A DNA stretch of 64,000 nt from Paraeggerthella hominis (lineage in GTDB: Bacteria > Actinomycetota > Coriobacteriia > Coriobacteriales > Eggerthellaceae). Shown here one piece after another: positions 19,241 through 31,831 of this stretch (position 1 is its first letter; each line of letters starts with the position of its first letter). The notes under the pieces were generated by a model that was not told the DNA's origin, ran no database searches, and saw only the letters and a list, made by a program, of their open reading frames with translations. A program made the position numbers and the translations under genes. The DNA is taken from assembly GCF_021044775.1 (NCBI RefSeq), contig NZ_JAJNOQ010000001.1, forward strand, positions 186,001-250,000, given 5' to 3'.

Positions 19241-20461
19241 TTACTGCTGAGGGCGCTTCTTCTTGCGCTTGAACGCCGGGCAGGCGTAATCGCGCACTTC
19301 GGCGGCGTCGGCAATCTCGGCCACCCATTCGTCCACGGGAAGCGCGCTTTCCGCTTCTTCCACCACTGCAAGCTTCGCATGCGTCTCGGGACTGCGCGGC
19401 ATGAACAGCGTGCAGCAATCGGGGGCGTCCTGCGCCGAGATCTCGAACGTGCCCAGGCGCTCGGCCTCGGCGATGATCTCGAGCTTGTCGGTGCCGATCA
19501 AGGGGCGGAACACCGGAAGGCTCACGGCGGCGTCGGTGCAGCGGATGTTGTCGAGGGTCTGCGAAGCAACCTGGCCCAGGCTCTCGCCCGTGACGAGCGC
19601 GCACGCCCCTTCGCGATGCGCCAACTCCTCGGCCACCTTGAACATGAGCCGTCGGTACATGATGACGCGCAGCTCGGGCGGGACGGTGAGCGCGATCTCG
19701 CGCTGGTAGTCGCCGAACGGCACCGTGTACACGCGCGCGATGCAGCCCGTGCGCTCAAGCACGCGCGCTATGTCGTCCACCAGGTACTCGCTCGCATCCG
19801 AGGTCTGCGGACGGCCGGAGAAGTGGACGCCGATGCACACCGCGCCCCGTCGCGCGAGCTTCCACGTAGCCACCGGCGAGTCGATGCCCGACGACAGCAG
19901 GCACGCCACGACGCCCGAGCTTCCCACCGGCAGCCCGCCGATACCCGGAAGCGAGCGCGCGTACACGTACGCGGCGTTCTGCACGACCTCGACGCCTACC
20001 GTGAGGTCGGGGTTCTTCATACGAACGCTCTTCTCGGGAAACGCCTGGCACAACGCCGCGCCCACGATCTGGTTCATTTCCATCGAGTTGGTCGGGAAGT
20101 CGGTGTGGTTGCGTCGAGCGGCCACCTTGAACGACTCGAAGTCGCCAGCTTCGAGCATCGCCGCACGAGCGACCTCGGCCATGACGTCCAAATCGCGCGG
20201 GCACTTGAATCCGCATGAGACGCGCGCCACGCCCGGCACCTTGCCCATGACGTCCGCAACGGCCTTCGCCGTTTCCCAATCCGTGCCTTCACGCAAGAAC
20301 ACGCACAGGCGTCCCGCTATGCGATGGACGGTCACCACGGGAAAATCGCTCAGCAGGGCTTCGAGGTTCTTGAGCAACCGCATTTCGAACGTCGAGCGAT
20401 TATGGCCCTTCAGGCCGATCTCATGGTAGTGGGCAAGGCAAATACGCTGGTAATCAATCAT
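19241..20461 (-). CDS. thiI: tRNA 4-thiouridine synthase ThiI, without rhodanese domain
   Basis: ThiI adenylates U8 of tRNA for 4-thiouridine formation and can take part in thiamine-thiazole synthesis. 406 residues: N-terminal ferredoxin-like plus THUMP domain (to about 165) and a PP-loop ATPase with SSGIDS at 190-195. The C-terminal rhodanese domain of the enterobacterial enzyme is absent, as in Bacillus-type ThiI, so sulfur would come directly from a cysteine desulfurase. The start is placed at MIDYQRI; upstream in-frame codons run into a hairpin. Confidence 0.93.
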   Translation of the reverse strand: MIDYQRICLAHYHEIGLKGHNRSTFEMRLLKNLEALLSDFPVVTVHRIAGRLCVFLREGTDWETAKAVADVMGKVPGVARVSCGFKCPRDLDVMAEVARAAMLEAGDFESFKVAARRNHTDFPTNSMEMNQIVGAALCQAFPEKSVRMKNPDLTVGVEVVQNAAYVYARSLPGIGGLPVGSSGVVACLLSSGIDSPVATWKLARRGAVCIGVHFSGRPQTSDASEYLVDDIARVLERTGCIARVYTVPFGDYQREIALTVPPELRVIMYRRLMFKVAEELAHREGACALVTGESLGQVASQTLDNIRCTDAAVSLPVFRPLIGTDKLEIIAEAERLGTFEISAQDAPDCCTLFMPRSPETHAKLAVVEEAESALPVDEWVAEIADAAEVRDYACPAFKRKKKRPQQ

Positions 20462-20502
20462 GGAATGCTCCGTCGTGCCAAGGGCGAATGGTCGTAACGC
20501 AC

Positions 20503-20530
20503 GAATAGGCGGGCCCATGCCCGCCTATTC
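20503..20530 (-). terminator. rpoZ-thiI intergenic hairpin
   Basis: A 12-bp perfect stem (20503-20514 with 20519-20530) with a CCAT loop lies between the rpoZ stop and the thiI start on the minus strand. There is no T-tract, so it may be a terminator of the mihF-gmk-rpoZ unit or a processing hairpin. Confidence 0.65.
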
Positions 20531-20553
20531 GGTCAACCAGTACGTGTTTCGTA

Positions 20554-20814
20554 CTAGTGGTTCTTGATGTCGATGGACGAAGGATCGTACGAAACTTCGC
20601 CGCGCGCAATCTCGTTGAAGGCGAGAGACAGCGGCTTCTTGTCGGCAGCGCGCGCGATTTCCACGGCGGTCTGCAGCTGGATAGCGCGATCGCGCTGGCC
20701 GCGCATCATGTCGTTGATATCGTGCGCGCGCTTGGAGGCAAGGGCGCACAGCAGGAAGCGGTCGTTGTCGGTTTCGTCCAACAGAACGTCGATCTTCGGT
20801 TCGATAATGCTCAT
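20554..20814 (-). CDS. rpoZ: RNA polymerase omega subunit
   Basis: Omega assists beta-prime folding and RNA polymerase assembly. 86 residues with the family core (LLCALASKRAHDINDMMRGQ and the RAIQLQTAVEIARAADKKPLS region). It follows gmk by 7 bp; gmk-rpoZ is a widely conserved pair. Confidence 0.95.
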   Translation of the reverse strand: MSIIEPKIDVLLDETDNDRFLLCALASKRAHDINDMMRGQRDRAIQLQTAVEIARAADKKPLSLAFNEIARGEVSYDPSSIDIKNH

Positions 20815-20821
20815 ATCGTGT

Positions 20822-21394
20822 TTAACCTCGTGTTTTCTCGGCTTGTTCGTTCACGTAGCCAACCAAGGCGGCGGTGGCTACGTCCAAATCATCGTTCACA
20901 AGCCGTATATCATACTCCATTTTACGAGAAAGCTCCACCCGTGCGGTTTCCATACGGGCAGCAACGGCCTCTTCGGTCTCTGTACCGCGCCCTCGAAGGC
21001 GCTTCTCAAGCTCTTCGAGCGAAGGCGGCTCGATGAACACCAGATGCGCCGCAGGGAACTTCTCGCGCACCTGGAAACCGCCTTGCACGTCGATTTCCAG
21101 GATAACCTGGTCTCCTCGAGCGATATGCTCCTCAACGCTCGCACGCGGGGTGCCGTAGCGGTTCCCCCCGTACGTAGCCCATTCCAGCAGGCCGTCTTCG
21201 TTCACGAGCCGTTGGAATTCCTCGCCGGATGCAAACTGGTAATGAACGCCGTCCACCTCGCCCTCGCGCGGCAAGCGCGTCGTGACCGAGACGGACACCC
21301 AAGCATCCGGAACCTCATGCAGCAGACGGGCCACCAGCGTGCCTTTTCCAGCACCCGATGGCCCCGATATAACGAACAGATTGCCAGCGCGCAT
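20822..21394 (-). CDS. gmk: Guanylate kinase
   Basis: Phosphorylates GMP to GDP in nucleotide metabolism. 190 residues with P-loop GPSGAGKGT (11-19), the GMP-binding VTTRLPREGEVDGVHY region and a lid segment. The start is 6 bp from the mihF stop, so mihF-gmk-rpoZ form one unit. Confidence 0.97.
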   Translation of the reverse strand: MRAGNLFVISGPSGAGKGTLVARLLHEVPDAWVSVSVTTRLPREGEVDGVHYQFASGEEFQRLVNEDGLLEWATYGGNRYGTPRASVEEHIARGDQVILEIDVQGGFQVREKFPAAHLVFIEPPSLEELEKRLRGRGTETEEAVAARMETARVELSRKMEYDIRLVNDDLDVATAALVGYVNEQAEKTRG

Positions 21395-21400
21395 GCGAAT

Positions 21401-21709
21401 TTAGCCCAAGCGCTCCAGCAAGGCGGTCTGCTGACGCTCGCCCAAACCGCGCAGACGGCGGCTCTCAGCGATCTGAAGCTCCTTCATGATCTTCTCGGCC
21501 TTGGCCTTGCCGTAGCCGGGAAGCGTCTCGATGAGCGTGGAGACCTTCATACGACCCACGATGGGATCATCCTTCATCTCGATAACCTGCTTAAGGCTGA
21601 GTTTGCCGGACTTCAAATCATCGCGAACCTCGGCGCGCTTGATGCGGGCCGCCTTCGCCTTCTCCAAAGCCGCCTGGCGCTCTTCAGGGCTGAGTTGAGG
21701 AATAGCCAT
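21401..21709 (-). CDS. mihF: Integration host factor, actinobacterial type (mIHF)
   Basis: A 102-residue basic nucleoid protein of the mycobacterial/streptomycete IHF family (not HU-like). It has a long N-terminal helix (LSPEERQAALEKAKAARIKRAE) and a helix-two-turn-helix with GYGKAKAEKIMKELQI that contacts DNA. Location directly before gmk-rpoZ is the conserved actinobacterial arrangement. GGAG precedes the ATG, and an extended -10 promoter lies about 40 bp upstream. Confidence 0.94.
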   Translation of the reverse strand: MAIPQLSPEERQAALEKAKAARIKRAEVRDDLKSGKLSLKQVIEMKDDPIVGRMKVSTLIETLPGYGKAKAEKIMKELQIAESRRLRGLGERQQTALLERLG

Positions 21710-21745
21710 CAGTTTCTCTCCTTCTGTTCCAAAAGCGATGCCGTG

Positions 21746-21754
21746 ATACTAGCA
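21746..21754 (-). promoter_or_regulatory. Candidate mihF promoter, extended -10
   Basis: On the minus strand TGC-TAGTAT gives an extended -10 box 37 bp upstream of the mihF ATG, in a locally AT-rich stretch (21760-21830). The -35 match (GGTCAA) is weak. The 208-bp gap to pyrF holds no gene. Confidence 0.5.
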
Positions 21755-21917
21755 TGCAATCGCTCGTTTGACCTTGTAGATTGCTATAAATTCAAAAAAT
21801 TTCAGGTCGCAGTCACACATTCTAGACTCAAATCGCGCAACCGTAGTTCTTTCGTCGCTCAATCGTCACTTTCGCTGACCATCTGGGAAAACGTTGGAAC
21901 AGCATCCGTTTCGGCTT

Positions 21918-22643
21918 TTACAGCTCTGCCACGATGGCGTCGAACGCGGCAGCAGGGTCCGCCGCCTGCGTGATGGGCCTGCCGACGACGATATGAGAAG
22001 CGCCGTTCTCGAAGGCCTGGGCAGGCGTTGCCACGCGGCTCTGATCGCCCTTGTCGGCGCCCGCCGGACGCACGCCCGGCGTGACGATGTAGGCGTCGGG
22101 CCCCAAGATGTCGCGCAGGCGCGCAGCCTCCTGCGGGGAGGCGACCACGCCGGAGATGCCGGAGCGCTTGGCTTGCTCGGCCAGCACCACCACCTGGTCG
22201 GACATGGCGCGCGAAACGCCGGTTTCCGCAAGGGCAGCGTCGTTCATGCTGGTAAGCACCGTGATGCCCAAGGTCGCGGGAACCTCGTGGCCGTACTCCG
22301 CTGCCGCGCGCTCGGCGCCGCGCTGAGCGGCGGCCATCATGTCCACGCCGCCGACGGTGTGCATGGTCAGCATGTCCGCGCCGCTGCCAGCAGCCGCGTA
22401 CGCCGCGCCTTCGACCTGATGGGGAATGTCGTGGAACTTGAGGTCGAGAAACACCTTGAAGCCGCGCTCTTTCAGCGCGTAAACGATGGCGGGGCCGTTC
22501 GCGTAGAACAGCGTCATGCCTACCTTCACCCATGTCGCTTTGCCTTGCAGCTGATCGGCAAGGTCGAACGCCTCGTCGATGCCGCAGTCGAGGGCCACGA
22601 TCACGCGATCGCGCGCCGGCACGTTCTCGAACGTATTTACCAT
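21918..22643 (-). CDS. pyrF: Orotidine 5'-phosphate decarboxylase
   Basis: Final step of UMP synthesis, decarboxylation of OMP. 241 residues from MVNTFENV (AGGAG upstream). Catalytic Asp67, Lys69 and Asp72 lie in FLDLKFHDIPHQV, the group 1 signature. It overlaps pyrD by 7 nt and is the last gene of the carAB-pyrKDF run. No pyrE is in the window. Confidence 0.96.
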   Translation of the reverse strand: MVNTFENVPARDRVIVALDCGIDEAFDLADQLQGKATWVKVGMTLFYANGPAIVYALKERGFKVFLDLKFHDIPHQVEGAAYAAAGSGADMLTMHTVGGVDMMAAAQRGAERAAAEYGHEVPATLGITVLTSMNDAALAETGVSRAMSDQVVVLAEQAKRSGISGVVASPQEAARLRDILGPDAYIVTPGVRPAGADKGDQSRVATPAQAFENGASHIVVGRPITQAADPAAAFDAIVAEL

Positions 22644-23587
22644 TCCAACGCTCCTATCAAATCCTGCACGTCGTCCACGCCGTGCTGCTCGCAATACTGC
22701 GCTATTCCATCGATGATTTCAACCGTCGCGAAAGGATTCACGAAGTTAGCGGTGCCCACGGCTACGGAGGTGGCTCCCGCCAGCATGAACTCCACCGCGT
22801 CGGTAGCGTTCGAGATGCCGCCCATGCCGAGAAGCGGAACCTTCACGGCTTTCGAGCACTCCCACACCATGCGCAGCGCCACGGGCTTCACGGCGGGGCC
22901 GGAGAACCCGCCCACGCCGCGCGCGAGCACGGGACGTCGGCGCTCGACGTCGATGGCCATGCCCAGAAGCGTATTGATGAGCGAGATGGCATCGGCTCCC
23001 GCAGCCTCGGCTGCGCGCGCGATCTCCGTGACGTCGGTGACGTTCGGGGTCAGCTTCACGATGAGCGGGCGCTTCGTGGCGGCGCGGCAGCGACCGACCA
23101 CGTCCTCGACGCTCGCAGCGCACGTGCCGATGGTCATGCCGCCGGCATCCACGTTCGGGCACGAGATGTTCACTTCGTAAGCGTCCACGGGCGCGTCCTC
23201 GAGCGCCTCGATCACCTGCACGTACTCGTCGAAGCTATGGCCCGACACGTTCACGATGGTCGTGGCGCCGCGCTCGTGCAGCCACGGCAGCTCCTCGGCC
23301 TTGAGGTGCGCCACGCCGGGATTCTGTAAACCGATGGAGTTGAGCATGCCGGAAGGAGTTTCCGCGATACGCGGGCTGGCGTTTCCTTCCCAGCCATGCA
23401 GCGACACGCCCTTCGTGGTGACCGCGCCCAAGCTTGCCACGTCCACGAAGTCGTTGTACTCCATCCCTGCGGCGAACGTGCCCGACGCCACCGTCACGGG
23501 GTTCTTCATGTCCAGGCCGCCCAGGTTCACGGCCATGCTCACGTTCGTAGGAGCGGGCACGAGGGGCAGCGCGTTCTCGATAGCCAT
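22637..23587 (-). CDS. pyrD: Dihydroorotate dehydrogenase B, catalytic subunit
   Basis: FMN subunit of the NAD-dependent class 1B enzyme that oxidises dihydroorotate to orotate. 316 residues with active-site Cys in VNISCPNV and FMN-phosphate loops (LLGMGGISNATDAVEF). The ATG shares one base with the pyrK stop (TAATG), so the two subunits are coupled. A partner PyrK confirms class 1B rather than the quinone-linked class 2. Confidence 0.96.
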   Translation of the reverse strand: MAIENALPLVPAPTNVSMAVNLGGLDMKNPVTVASGTFAAGMEYNDFVDVASLGAVTTKGVSLHGWEGNASPRIAETPSGMLNSIGLQNPGVAHLKAEELPWLHERGATTIVNVSGHSFDEYVQVIEALEDAPVDAYEVNISCPNVDAGGMTIGTCAASVEDVVGRCRAATKRPLIVKLTPNVTDVTEIARAAEAAGADAISLINTLLGMAIDVERRRPVLARGVGGFSGPAVKPVALRMVWECSKAVKVPLLGMGGISNATDAVEFMLAGATSVAVGTANFVNPFATVEIIDGIAQYCEQHGVDDVQDLIGALEW

Positions 23588-24387
23588 TACCACACCACCT
23601 TCGCAGCGTCGAATACGGGACCGTCCACGCAGGCGCGCAGCTTGCCGTCCACCGTGTCCACCACGCACGACAGGCAGGCGCCCACGCCGCAGGCCATGCG
23701 CTTCTCCATCGAGAGCTCGCAGGGCACGCCCGCGTCGGCGGCCATGCCGGCCACGATCTTCATCAGGGGCTCGGGGCCGCATACGGCCAGGTAGTCGTAC
23801 GGCTCACCCGAAGCCGAAGCCTCGGCCAGCGCTTCGGACACGAGCGAGGTGCAGAAACCCTCGCGACCGAAGCTGCCGTCGTCGGTCGCGCAGCGCGGCG
23901 GCTCGGCCAGCAGCGCCTCGTAGCGCCCGCGGCACGTGAGCGCCGCCTCGGTCTGCGCACCCAGCACCACGTCCGTGCGCACGCCGGCCTCGACCAGGCT
24001 CTCGCACAGCATGAACAAAGGCGCCGCGCCCACGCCGCCGCCCACCAAAAGCGCGCGCTTCGCGCCGGCGGCCGGCTGCCAGGAGCGGCCGACGGGCCCG
24101 ATGAGCTCGGCGTCCGCGCATTCGCCCGGCACGAGGCGCGTCATGTGGTCGCTGCCGAAGCCGACCACCTGGTACAGCACGTCGAGCGTGCCTTCGGCTG
24201 CGTCGCGCGCGTACACCGAGAACGGTCGGCGCAGGATGTGCGCCTCCATGCCCGGAACCTTCATGTGAACGAACTGCCCCGGCTCGATGGCCGCTGCGAT
24301 TGCAGGCGACGAAAGCTGCATAAGATAGAGGTTCGGGCCGACGCATTCGTTCCCCAGAATGCGCGCCCGCTCGTTGACAAGCGCCAC
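23587..24387 (-). CDS. pyrK: Dihydroorotate dehydrogenase B, electron-transfer subunit
   Basis: FAD/[2Fe-2S] subunit that passes electrons from PyrD to NAD. 266 residues: FAD-binding RRPFSVY, NAD-binding LLVGGGVGAAPLF, and a C-terminal cluster-binding run CGVGACLSC with a fourth Cys in LRACVDGPVF. I place the start at GTG 24387, with AAAGGA 5 nt upstream; an in-frame GTG further up lacks such a site. The 781-bp gap before carB is unusually long for one operon. Confidence 0.93.
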   Translation of the reverse strand: MALVNERARILGNECVGPNLYLMQLSSPAIAAAIEPGQFVHMKVPGMEAHILRRPFSVYARDAAEGTLDVLYQVVGFGSDHMTRLVPGECADAELIGPVGRSWQPAAGAKRALLVGGGVGAAPLFMLCESLVEAGVRTDVVLGAQTEAALTCRGRYEALLAEPPRCATDDGSFGREGFCTSLVSEALAEASASGEPYDYLAVCGPEPLMKIVAGMAADAGVPCELSMEKRMACGVGACLSCVVDTVDGKLRACVDGPVFDAAKVVW

Positions 24388-24793
24388 GTTGGTCCTTTCA
24401 TGCCCCCGGGCCGCGCGCGGCCCCACGTCTCATCTTCTGGCCGATGATTGTACCATTGACGTGCCCGCCGAGCCGTTGAAGTGCCGAAATGCACGGGAAG
24501 CGCATGGAAGCTGCGGGATTGTCCCTCTCGTGGGCAAGGCCGCCGCCTACCATTATATAGAGTGTTGCGGCGGCTTCGCGCCGATCGTCCGCACCGCACG
24601 CGGCGACGCGCGCTCGCACCGCAAAGCCGCCGCCCTTCCGTTCGCCTCTCGAACGTCGATTCGCGAGCCCCGGCCGCCCATGCCCCGCGTATCGGCCCGG
24701 CCCGTCGCCGCGTTAGGTTGTTTATGGTGGGCGGTCCGTCTCCCGGCCGTCCATGCCCCGCAAAGCGCCCCGCCGCTACCGCGCGCCACGGGC
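24388..24793. other. Gap upstream of pyrK: hairpin and possible -10 box
   Basis: No gene seen. An 8-bp GCCGCCGC/GCGGCGGC stem (24539-24546 with 24567-24574) encloses a 20-nt loop. On the minus strand the loop contains TATAAT (24552-24557), the only consensus -10 in this GC-rich gap, but no good -35 is present. It could allow pyrK-pyrD-pyrF to be transcribed apart from carAB. Confidence 0.4.
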
Positions 24794-25002
24794 TTGCGCG
24801 CGAAAAACGGCGCTCGCTGGCAGGTTCTGACGGTTTGAGGTCGTTTGATCCGACGGGCCAAGCGCCCGCAAAAGCGGGTGGCAACCAACCGACGCTGTGA
24901 CCAGGCAAAACGAAAAGCAAGCCGAACGACGGCCAAGCAAGGGGGCCGTTCGACGACCTCAAACCGTCAGAACCTGCCAGCGAAGAGGGTTTTTCGCGCG
25001 CA
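24794..25002. repeat. 209-bp inverted-arm element, copy A
   Basis: Arms 24794-24845 and 24951-25002 are inverted copies over about 52 bp, with a cluster of mismatches near the GCGCGAAAAAC ends. The centre includes a segment (about 24890-24932, with AAACGAAAAGCAAGCC) that recurs in copy B at 30084-30292, which has exactly the same total length. It lies between the carB stop and pyrK. It resembles a MITE or other non-coding dispersed repeat; no target duplication is obvious. The remaining 25003-25168 shows nothing. Confidence 0.85.
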
Positions 25003-25168
25003 ACGCCCCCATTGCCCCTGGCGAACGCGGCCCATCGGCAGCATCGGCGGCCTTCGGCGGAAATCGAGCAACCTTCCCAACCCCATCCGAGCACGGCGCG
25101 CCCTTCCCGCCGAAAAGCCGAACCGCCGCGCACGACGAACAGGCGCGGCGGCAGCTCGGCTCGCAGCT

Positions 25169-28403
<3,235 letters not shown>

Positions 28404-28411
<8 letters not shown>

Positions 28412-29795
28412 GACGGTCTCCTTCCATCTCAGCGAACGACCAGCCGACAAGGCGGTCGGCGGCGATGTCGATGTCGAGGTAGCTCGCACGTTCACGGGAG
28501 TCGAGCGCACCGCCCTCGCTCGTCACTGCGGAATCCATCAAGCGCGAAAACGCGGTGAACAGGTAGTGCGCGTCGGTCGGCCCGGGCGACGCCTCGGGAT
28601 GGTACTGCACGCTGAACGCAGGCAAATCCAGAAACGCGACGCCCTCCGCCGTGCCGTCGTTGAGGTTCACGTGCGTGAGGCGAATGCGGCCGAAGCGATC
28701 GTTCATCACAACAGGGGCAACCTTATCGCGCGCCCAGAAGCGCAGGTCGTCGCAATGGTTCGCGCAGCCGCCCGACAGCGCGGGAACAAGCGGCCCCAAG
28801 CTGGAAAACACCAGGCCGAACCCGTGGTTCTGCGCAGTGATCTCTACGCGGCCCGTGAGCAGGTTCATCACCGGATGATTGCCGCCGCGGTGGCCGAACT
28901 TGAGCTTCTCGATCTGCGCGCCCGCAGCTTTGCAGATCATTTGGTGCCCCAGGCAGATGCCGAATACCGGCACCTTGCCCAGCAGCTTCCCCACCTGCGA
29001 GTAAGTGCCCTCCACAGCCTCGGGGTCGCCGGGACCGTTCGACAGGAACACGCCGTCAGGCTCCATGGCCAGCACCTTTTCCGCCGGCATATCCCACGGT
29101 ACAACCGTAAGCTCACAGCCCGAGCGTACGAGATTCTGAAGGATCGAGCTCTTAACGCCGCAGTCGTAGGCGACCACGCGATGTCGCGCGGACGCAGCCG
29201 GAGCGACGGCGAACGCGTGGCTCGCGGGAAGGTCGTCCGCGTCCATGGCGTACGGCTTCCCGCACGACACGGTAGCCGCCAGGTTCTGCCCCACGAGCGA
29301 CGCGCTCGCACGTACCTTGCGCAGAAGGCTCGCCTCGTCGGCGTCGACGGTCGAGAGCACCGCGCGCTGCGCGCCGCAATCGCGCACGTGACGCACGAGC
29401 GCGCGCGTGTCCACTCCTTCCACGGCCACCACCCCGTGTTCGCGCAGGTAGTCTGCGAGCGTGACCGTACTGCGCCAGTTCGACGGCGTCGCGCATATAT
29501 CGCGCACGACAAGGCCGCGCAACGCAGGCCTGCCCGCCTGGGCGTCATCGGGATTCACCCCGTAGTTTCCGATCTGCGGATACGTCATGGTGATTATCTG
29601 GCCTGCGTAGGACGGGTCGGTTATCACCTCGAGGTAGCCCTCGAGCGACGTGTTGAAGCAGATCTCGCCGAACACCTCGCCTTCGGCGGCGCACGCCGTG
29701 CCGCGGAACACCGCGCCGTCCTCCAGCACCAACGCCGCCGGACGCGACACGGGCTTCGACGTACCCTCTAGCAGCTTGTTCGCAATCTCGCTCAA
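28404..29795 (-). CDS. carA: Carbamoyl-phosphate synthase small subunit
   Basis: Glutaminase subunit that feeds ammonia to CarB. N-terminal CPSase domain ([21 protein letters not shown]) and a class I glutamine amidotransferase domain with nucleophile Cys in FGICLGHQ and His/Glu in QYHPEAS. At 463 residues it is about 80 longer than usual: an insertion before [14 protein letters not shown] and a C-terminal tail of about 45 residues after the amidotransferase core. It is the first gene after a PyrR attenuator. Confidence 0.96.
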
Positions 29796-29826
29796 AATCT
29801 TCCTTCCGCTCGGGCAGCATATACAG

Positions 29827-29951
29827 AAAACGCCTCCGTCGTAAACGAAGGCGCAGGTGGTTCTGGGAAAGTTATGCTGCGCACCTTGTCGGTCTCTCCG
29901 TACCGCCTTAAAGGTTGAAGGTCAGTATACTCTTTTACTGAATTTTGTTAA
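29827..29951 (-). promoter_or_regulatory. PyrR attenuator leader of carA: promoter, binding loop, terminator
   Basis: Read on the minus strand: promoter TTAACA (29946-29951), 16-bp spacer, TATACT (29924-29929); then a PyrR binding loop (29883-29915) with outer stem ACCUU/AAGGU-type pairing, upper stem CGGU/ACCG and apical loop ACGGAGAG; then an intrinsic terminator (29831-29853, 8-bp stem with one wobble, TTTACGA loop) followed by UUUU. PyrR bound to UMP would stabilise the loop and favour termination. The same architecture precedes pyrR. Confidence 0.9.
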
Positions 29952-30083
29952 TTATAAATGCAATATTTTTGCATTTTGTAACGATTTTATTCAATTTAAT
30001 TTTGCTTGGAATGCAACGAGACGACGATGCGAAGCTGCGGGAATCCAAAGGTTTGCGCGCGAAGCCGCGAGCGCTCCGCTGAC

Positions 30084-30292
30084 TTGCGCACGAGAAACCG
30101 CCTTCGCTGACAGGTTTTTGCGTTTAGGGGTCGTTTGATCCGGCAACACGAACGCACGCGCCTGCGATGCGTCGTAGGGCGATGCTGTGATCAGGTCAAA
30201 CGAAAAGCAAGCCAAGCGACGGCGAACGCGGAGGCCAACTCGACGACCCCTAACCGTCAAAACCTGCCAGCGAAGGCGGTTTTTCGCGCGCA
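30084..30292. repeat. 209-bp inverted-arm element, copy B
   Basis: Arms 30084-30135 and 30241-30292 are inverted copies, and total length equals copy A (24794-25002). Shared blocks include GGTCGTTTGATCCG next to the left arm and AAACGAAAAGCAAGCC in the centre. It lies between the pyrC stop and the carA promoter, in a 743-bp gap. The AT-rich stretch 29935-30010 beside it holds the carA promoter. Confidence 0.85.
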
Positions 30293-30470
30293 GCTTCGAG
30301 TGCGGATAAGAAAACGGTCGGGAAGAGGCGTCGGGCGCGACTGGACGGCAGCCGGGCGCGCATTGGCGGCAATCGAAAGCACTGCCGGGCGAACGGGGCA
30401 TGCATCAACGGCAGCCGGACAGCGTCGGGCGCACTCGCGAACAAGGCTCGCATCCAGGCCGCAACGTACC

Positions 30471-30500
30471 GCGGGCTCGCACCGTTCGATGCGAGCCCGC
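30471..30500 (-). terminator. pyrC downstream hairpin
   Basis: An 11-bp perfect GC-rich stem (30471-30481 with 30490-30500) and 8-nt loop lie 39 bp after the pyrC stop on the minus strand. No T-tract follows, but position and strength suggest the end of the pyrR-pyrB-pyrC transcript. Confidence 0.7.
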
Positions 30501-30538
30501 GTCATCAGGGTATGGCCCCGGTTCGATTCTGAAGCGTC

Positions 30539-31831
30539 CTATTCGACGATCGCGCCGTCCTCGAGCGTTGCGTAGCCGCCCACGTAGACGTCGGTGGCGC
30601 GACCCTTCAACTCGGCGCCGATGAAGCCGGAGTTCTTCGCCTTCGAGACGAAGCCGTCGACCTCGACCGTCCAGGCGGCCTCGGGATCGATCACCGTGAG
30701 GTCGGCCGTGCTGCCCGCCTCGATCTTGACCGGCTCCACGCGCAGGATGGCGCGCGGGTTAACGGCCATCACTTCGACGAGCTTCGCGTAGTCGATCGCG
30801 CCGGTTGCCACCAGGTTCGTGATCATCAGCGAAAGCGAGGTTTCCAGGCCGGTCATGCCGAACATGGCAATCTCGAACTCGCAGTCCTTCTCCCATGCGG
30901 CATGCGGCGCATGGTCGGTTACGATGGCGTCGATGGAGCCGTCCTTCACGCCTTCGATGAGCGCGGCCGCGTCATCGGCCGTGCGCAGCGGCGGGTTCAC
31001 CTTAAGGAAGGTGTTGTAGTCGTCGCCGATGGCGTCCTCGGTCAAGAACAGGTGATGAGGCGTGACCTCGCAGGTGACGGGCAGGCCTTCGGCCTTCGCC
31101 GCGCGCACCATGTCAAGACCGCGAGCCGTGGTGATGTGCTGGATGTGCAGCGGGCATCCCGTCAGGCGGCACAGCGCGATGTCGCGGGAGATCTGCAGCT
31201 CCTCGCCTTCCGCCGGCCAACCCAGCATGCCCAAGCGCGTAGAGGCAACGCCCTCGTTCACCTGACCGTCGCCCACCAGGTCTTCGTCCTGGCAATGGCT
31301 CATGATGACCTTGTCGAACATCGCGCCGTAATCCATGACGCGGCGCATCATGCCCGCATCCTGCACGCCGCGGCCGTCGTCGGTGAAGGCCACCGCGCCA
31401 TGAGCCACCATGTCGCCCATTTCGGAGAGCGTCTCGCCCTTGAGCCCCTGGCTGCAAGAGCCCGACACGTGCACGCGGCACTTGCCTACTGCGGCTGCGC
31501 GCGACTTGACGTACTCCACGCCCAGCGCGTTGTCGATGATGGGCTTGGTGTTGGGCATGCAGCACACCGCCGTGAAGCCGCCGTGAGCCGCCGCGCGCGT
31601 TCCGGAAGCGATGTCTTCCTTCTGCTCGAAGCCGGGCTCGCGCAGATGCACGTGCATGTCCACCAGGCCCGGAACCACGATCTTGCCGGAAAGGTCGCGC
31701 TCGACGCCCTTCTCCATGGTCAGGCCTTGGCCCACCTCGACGATCTTGCCGTCGCGGACCAGGATGTCGGCCGTTTCGTCCAGACCCACCTGCGGGTCGA
31801 TCACACGGGCGTTCTTAAGCAGCAAAGCCAT
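30539..31831 (-). CDS. pyrC: Dihydroorotase
   Basis: Zinc amidohydrolase that cyclises carbamoyl aspartate to dihydroorotate. 430 residues from MALLLKN, matching class I dihydroorotases. Metal-binding HVHLREPG, later metal-site regions including CHQ-type SHCQDEDL and IQHITT, and active-site Asp in TDHAPH are visible. It overlaps the pyrB stop by 17 nt. Confidence 0.96.
   Translation of the reverse strand: MALLLKNARVIDPQVGLDETADILVRDGKIVEVGQGLTMEKGVERDLSGKIVVPGLVDMHVHLREPGFEQKEDIASGTRAAAHGGFTAVCCMPNTKPIIDNALGVEYVKSRAAAVGKCRVHVSGSCSQGLKGETLSEMGDMVAHGAVAFTDDGRGVQDAGMMRRVMDYGAMFDKVIMSHCQDEDLVGDGQVNEGVASTRLGMLGWPAEGEELQISRDIALCRLTGCPLHIQHITTARGLDMVRAAKAEGLPVTCEVTPHHLFLTEDAIGDDYNTFLKVNPPLRTADDAAALIEGVKDGSIDAIVTDHAPHAAWEKDCEFEIAMFGMTGLETSLSLMITNLVATGAIDYAKLVEVMAVNPRAILRVEPVKIEAGSTADLTVIDPEAAWTVEVDGFVSKAKNSGFIGAELKGRATDVYVGGYATLEDGAIVE

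Noticed and set aside
30505..30530. tRNA T-arm-like GGTTCGATTC near pyrC
   Set aside because: No acceptor, D or anticodon arm around it; it lies next to a terminator-type hairpin.
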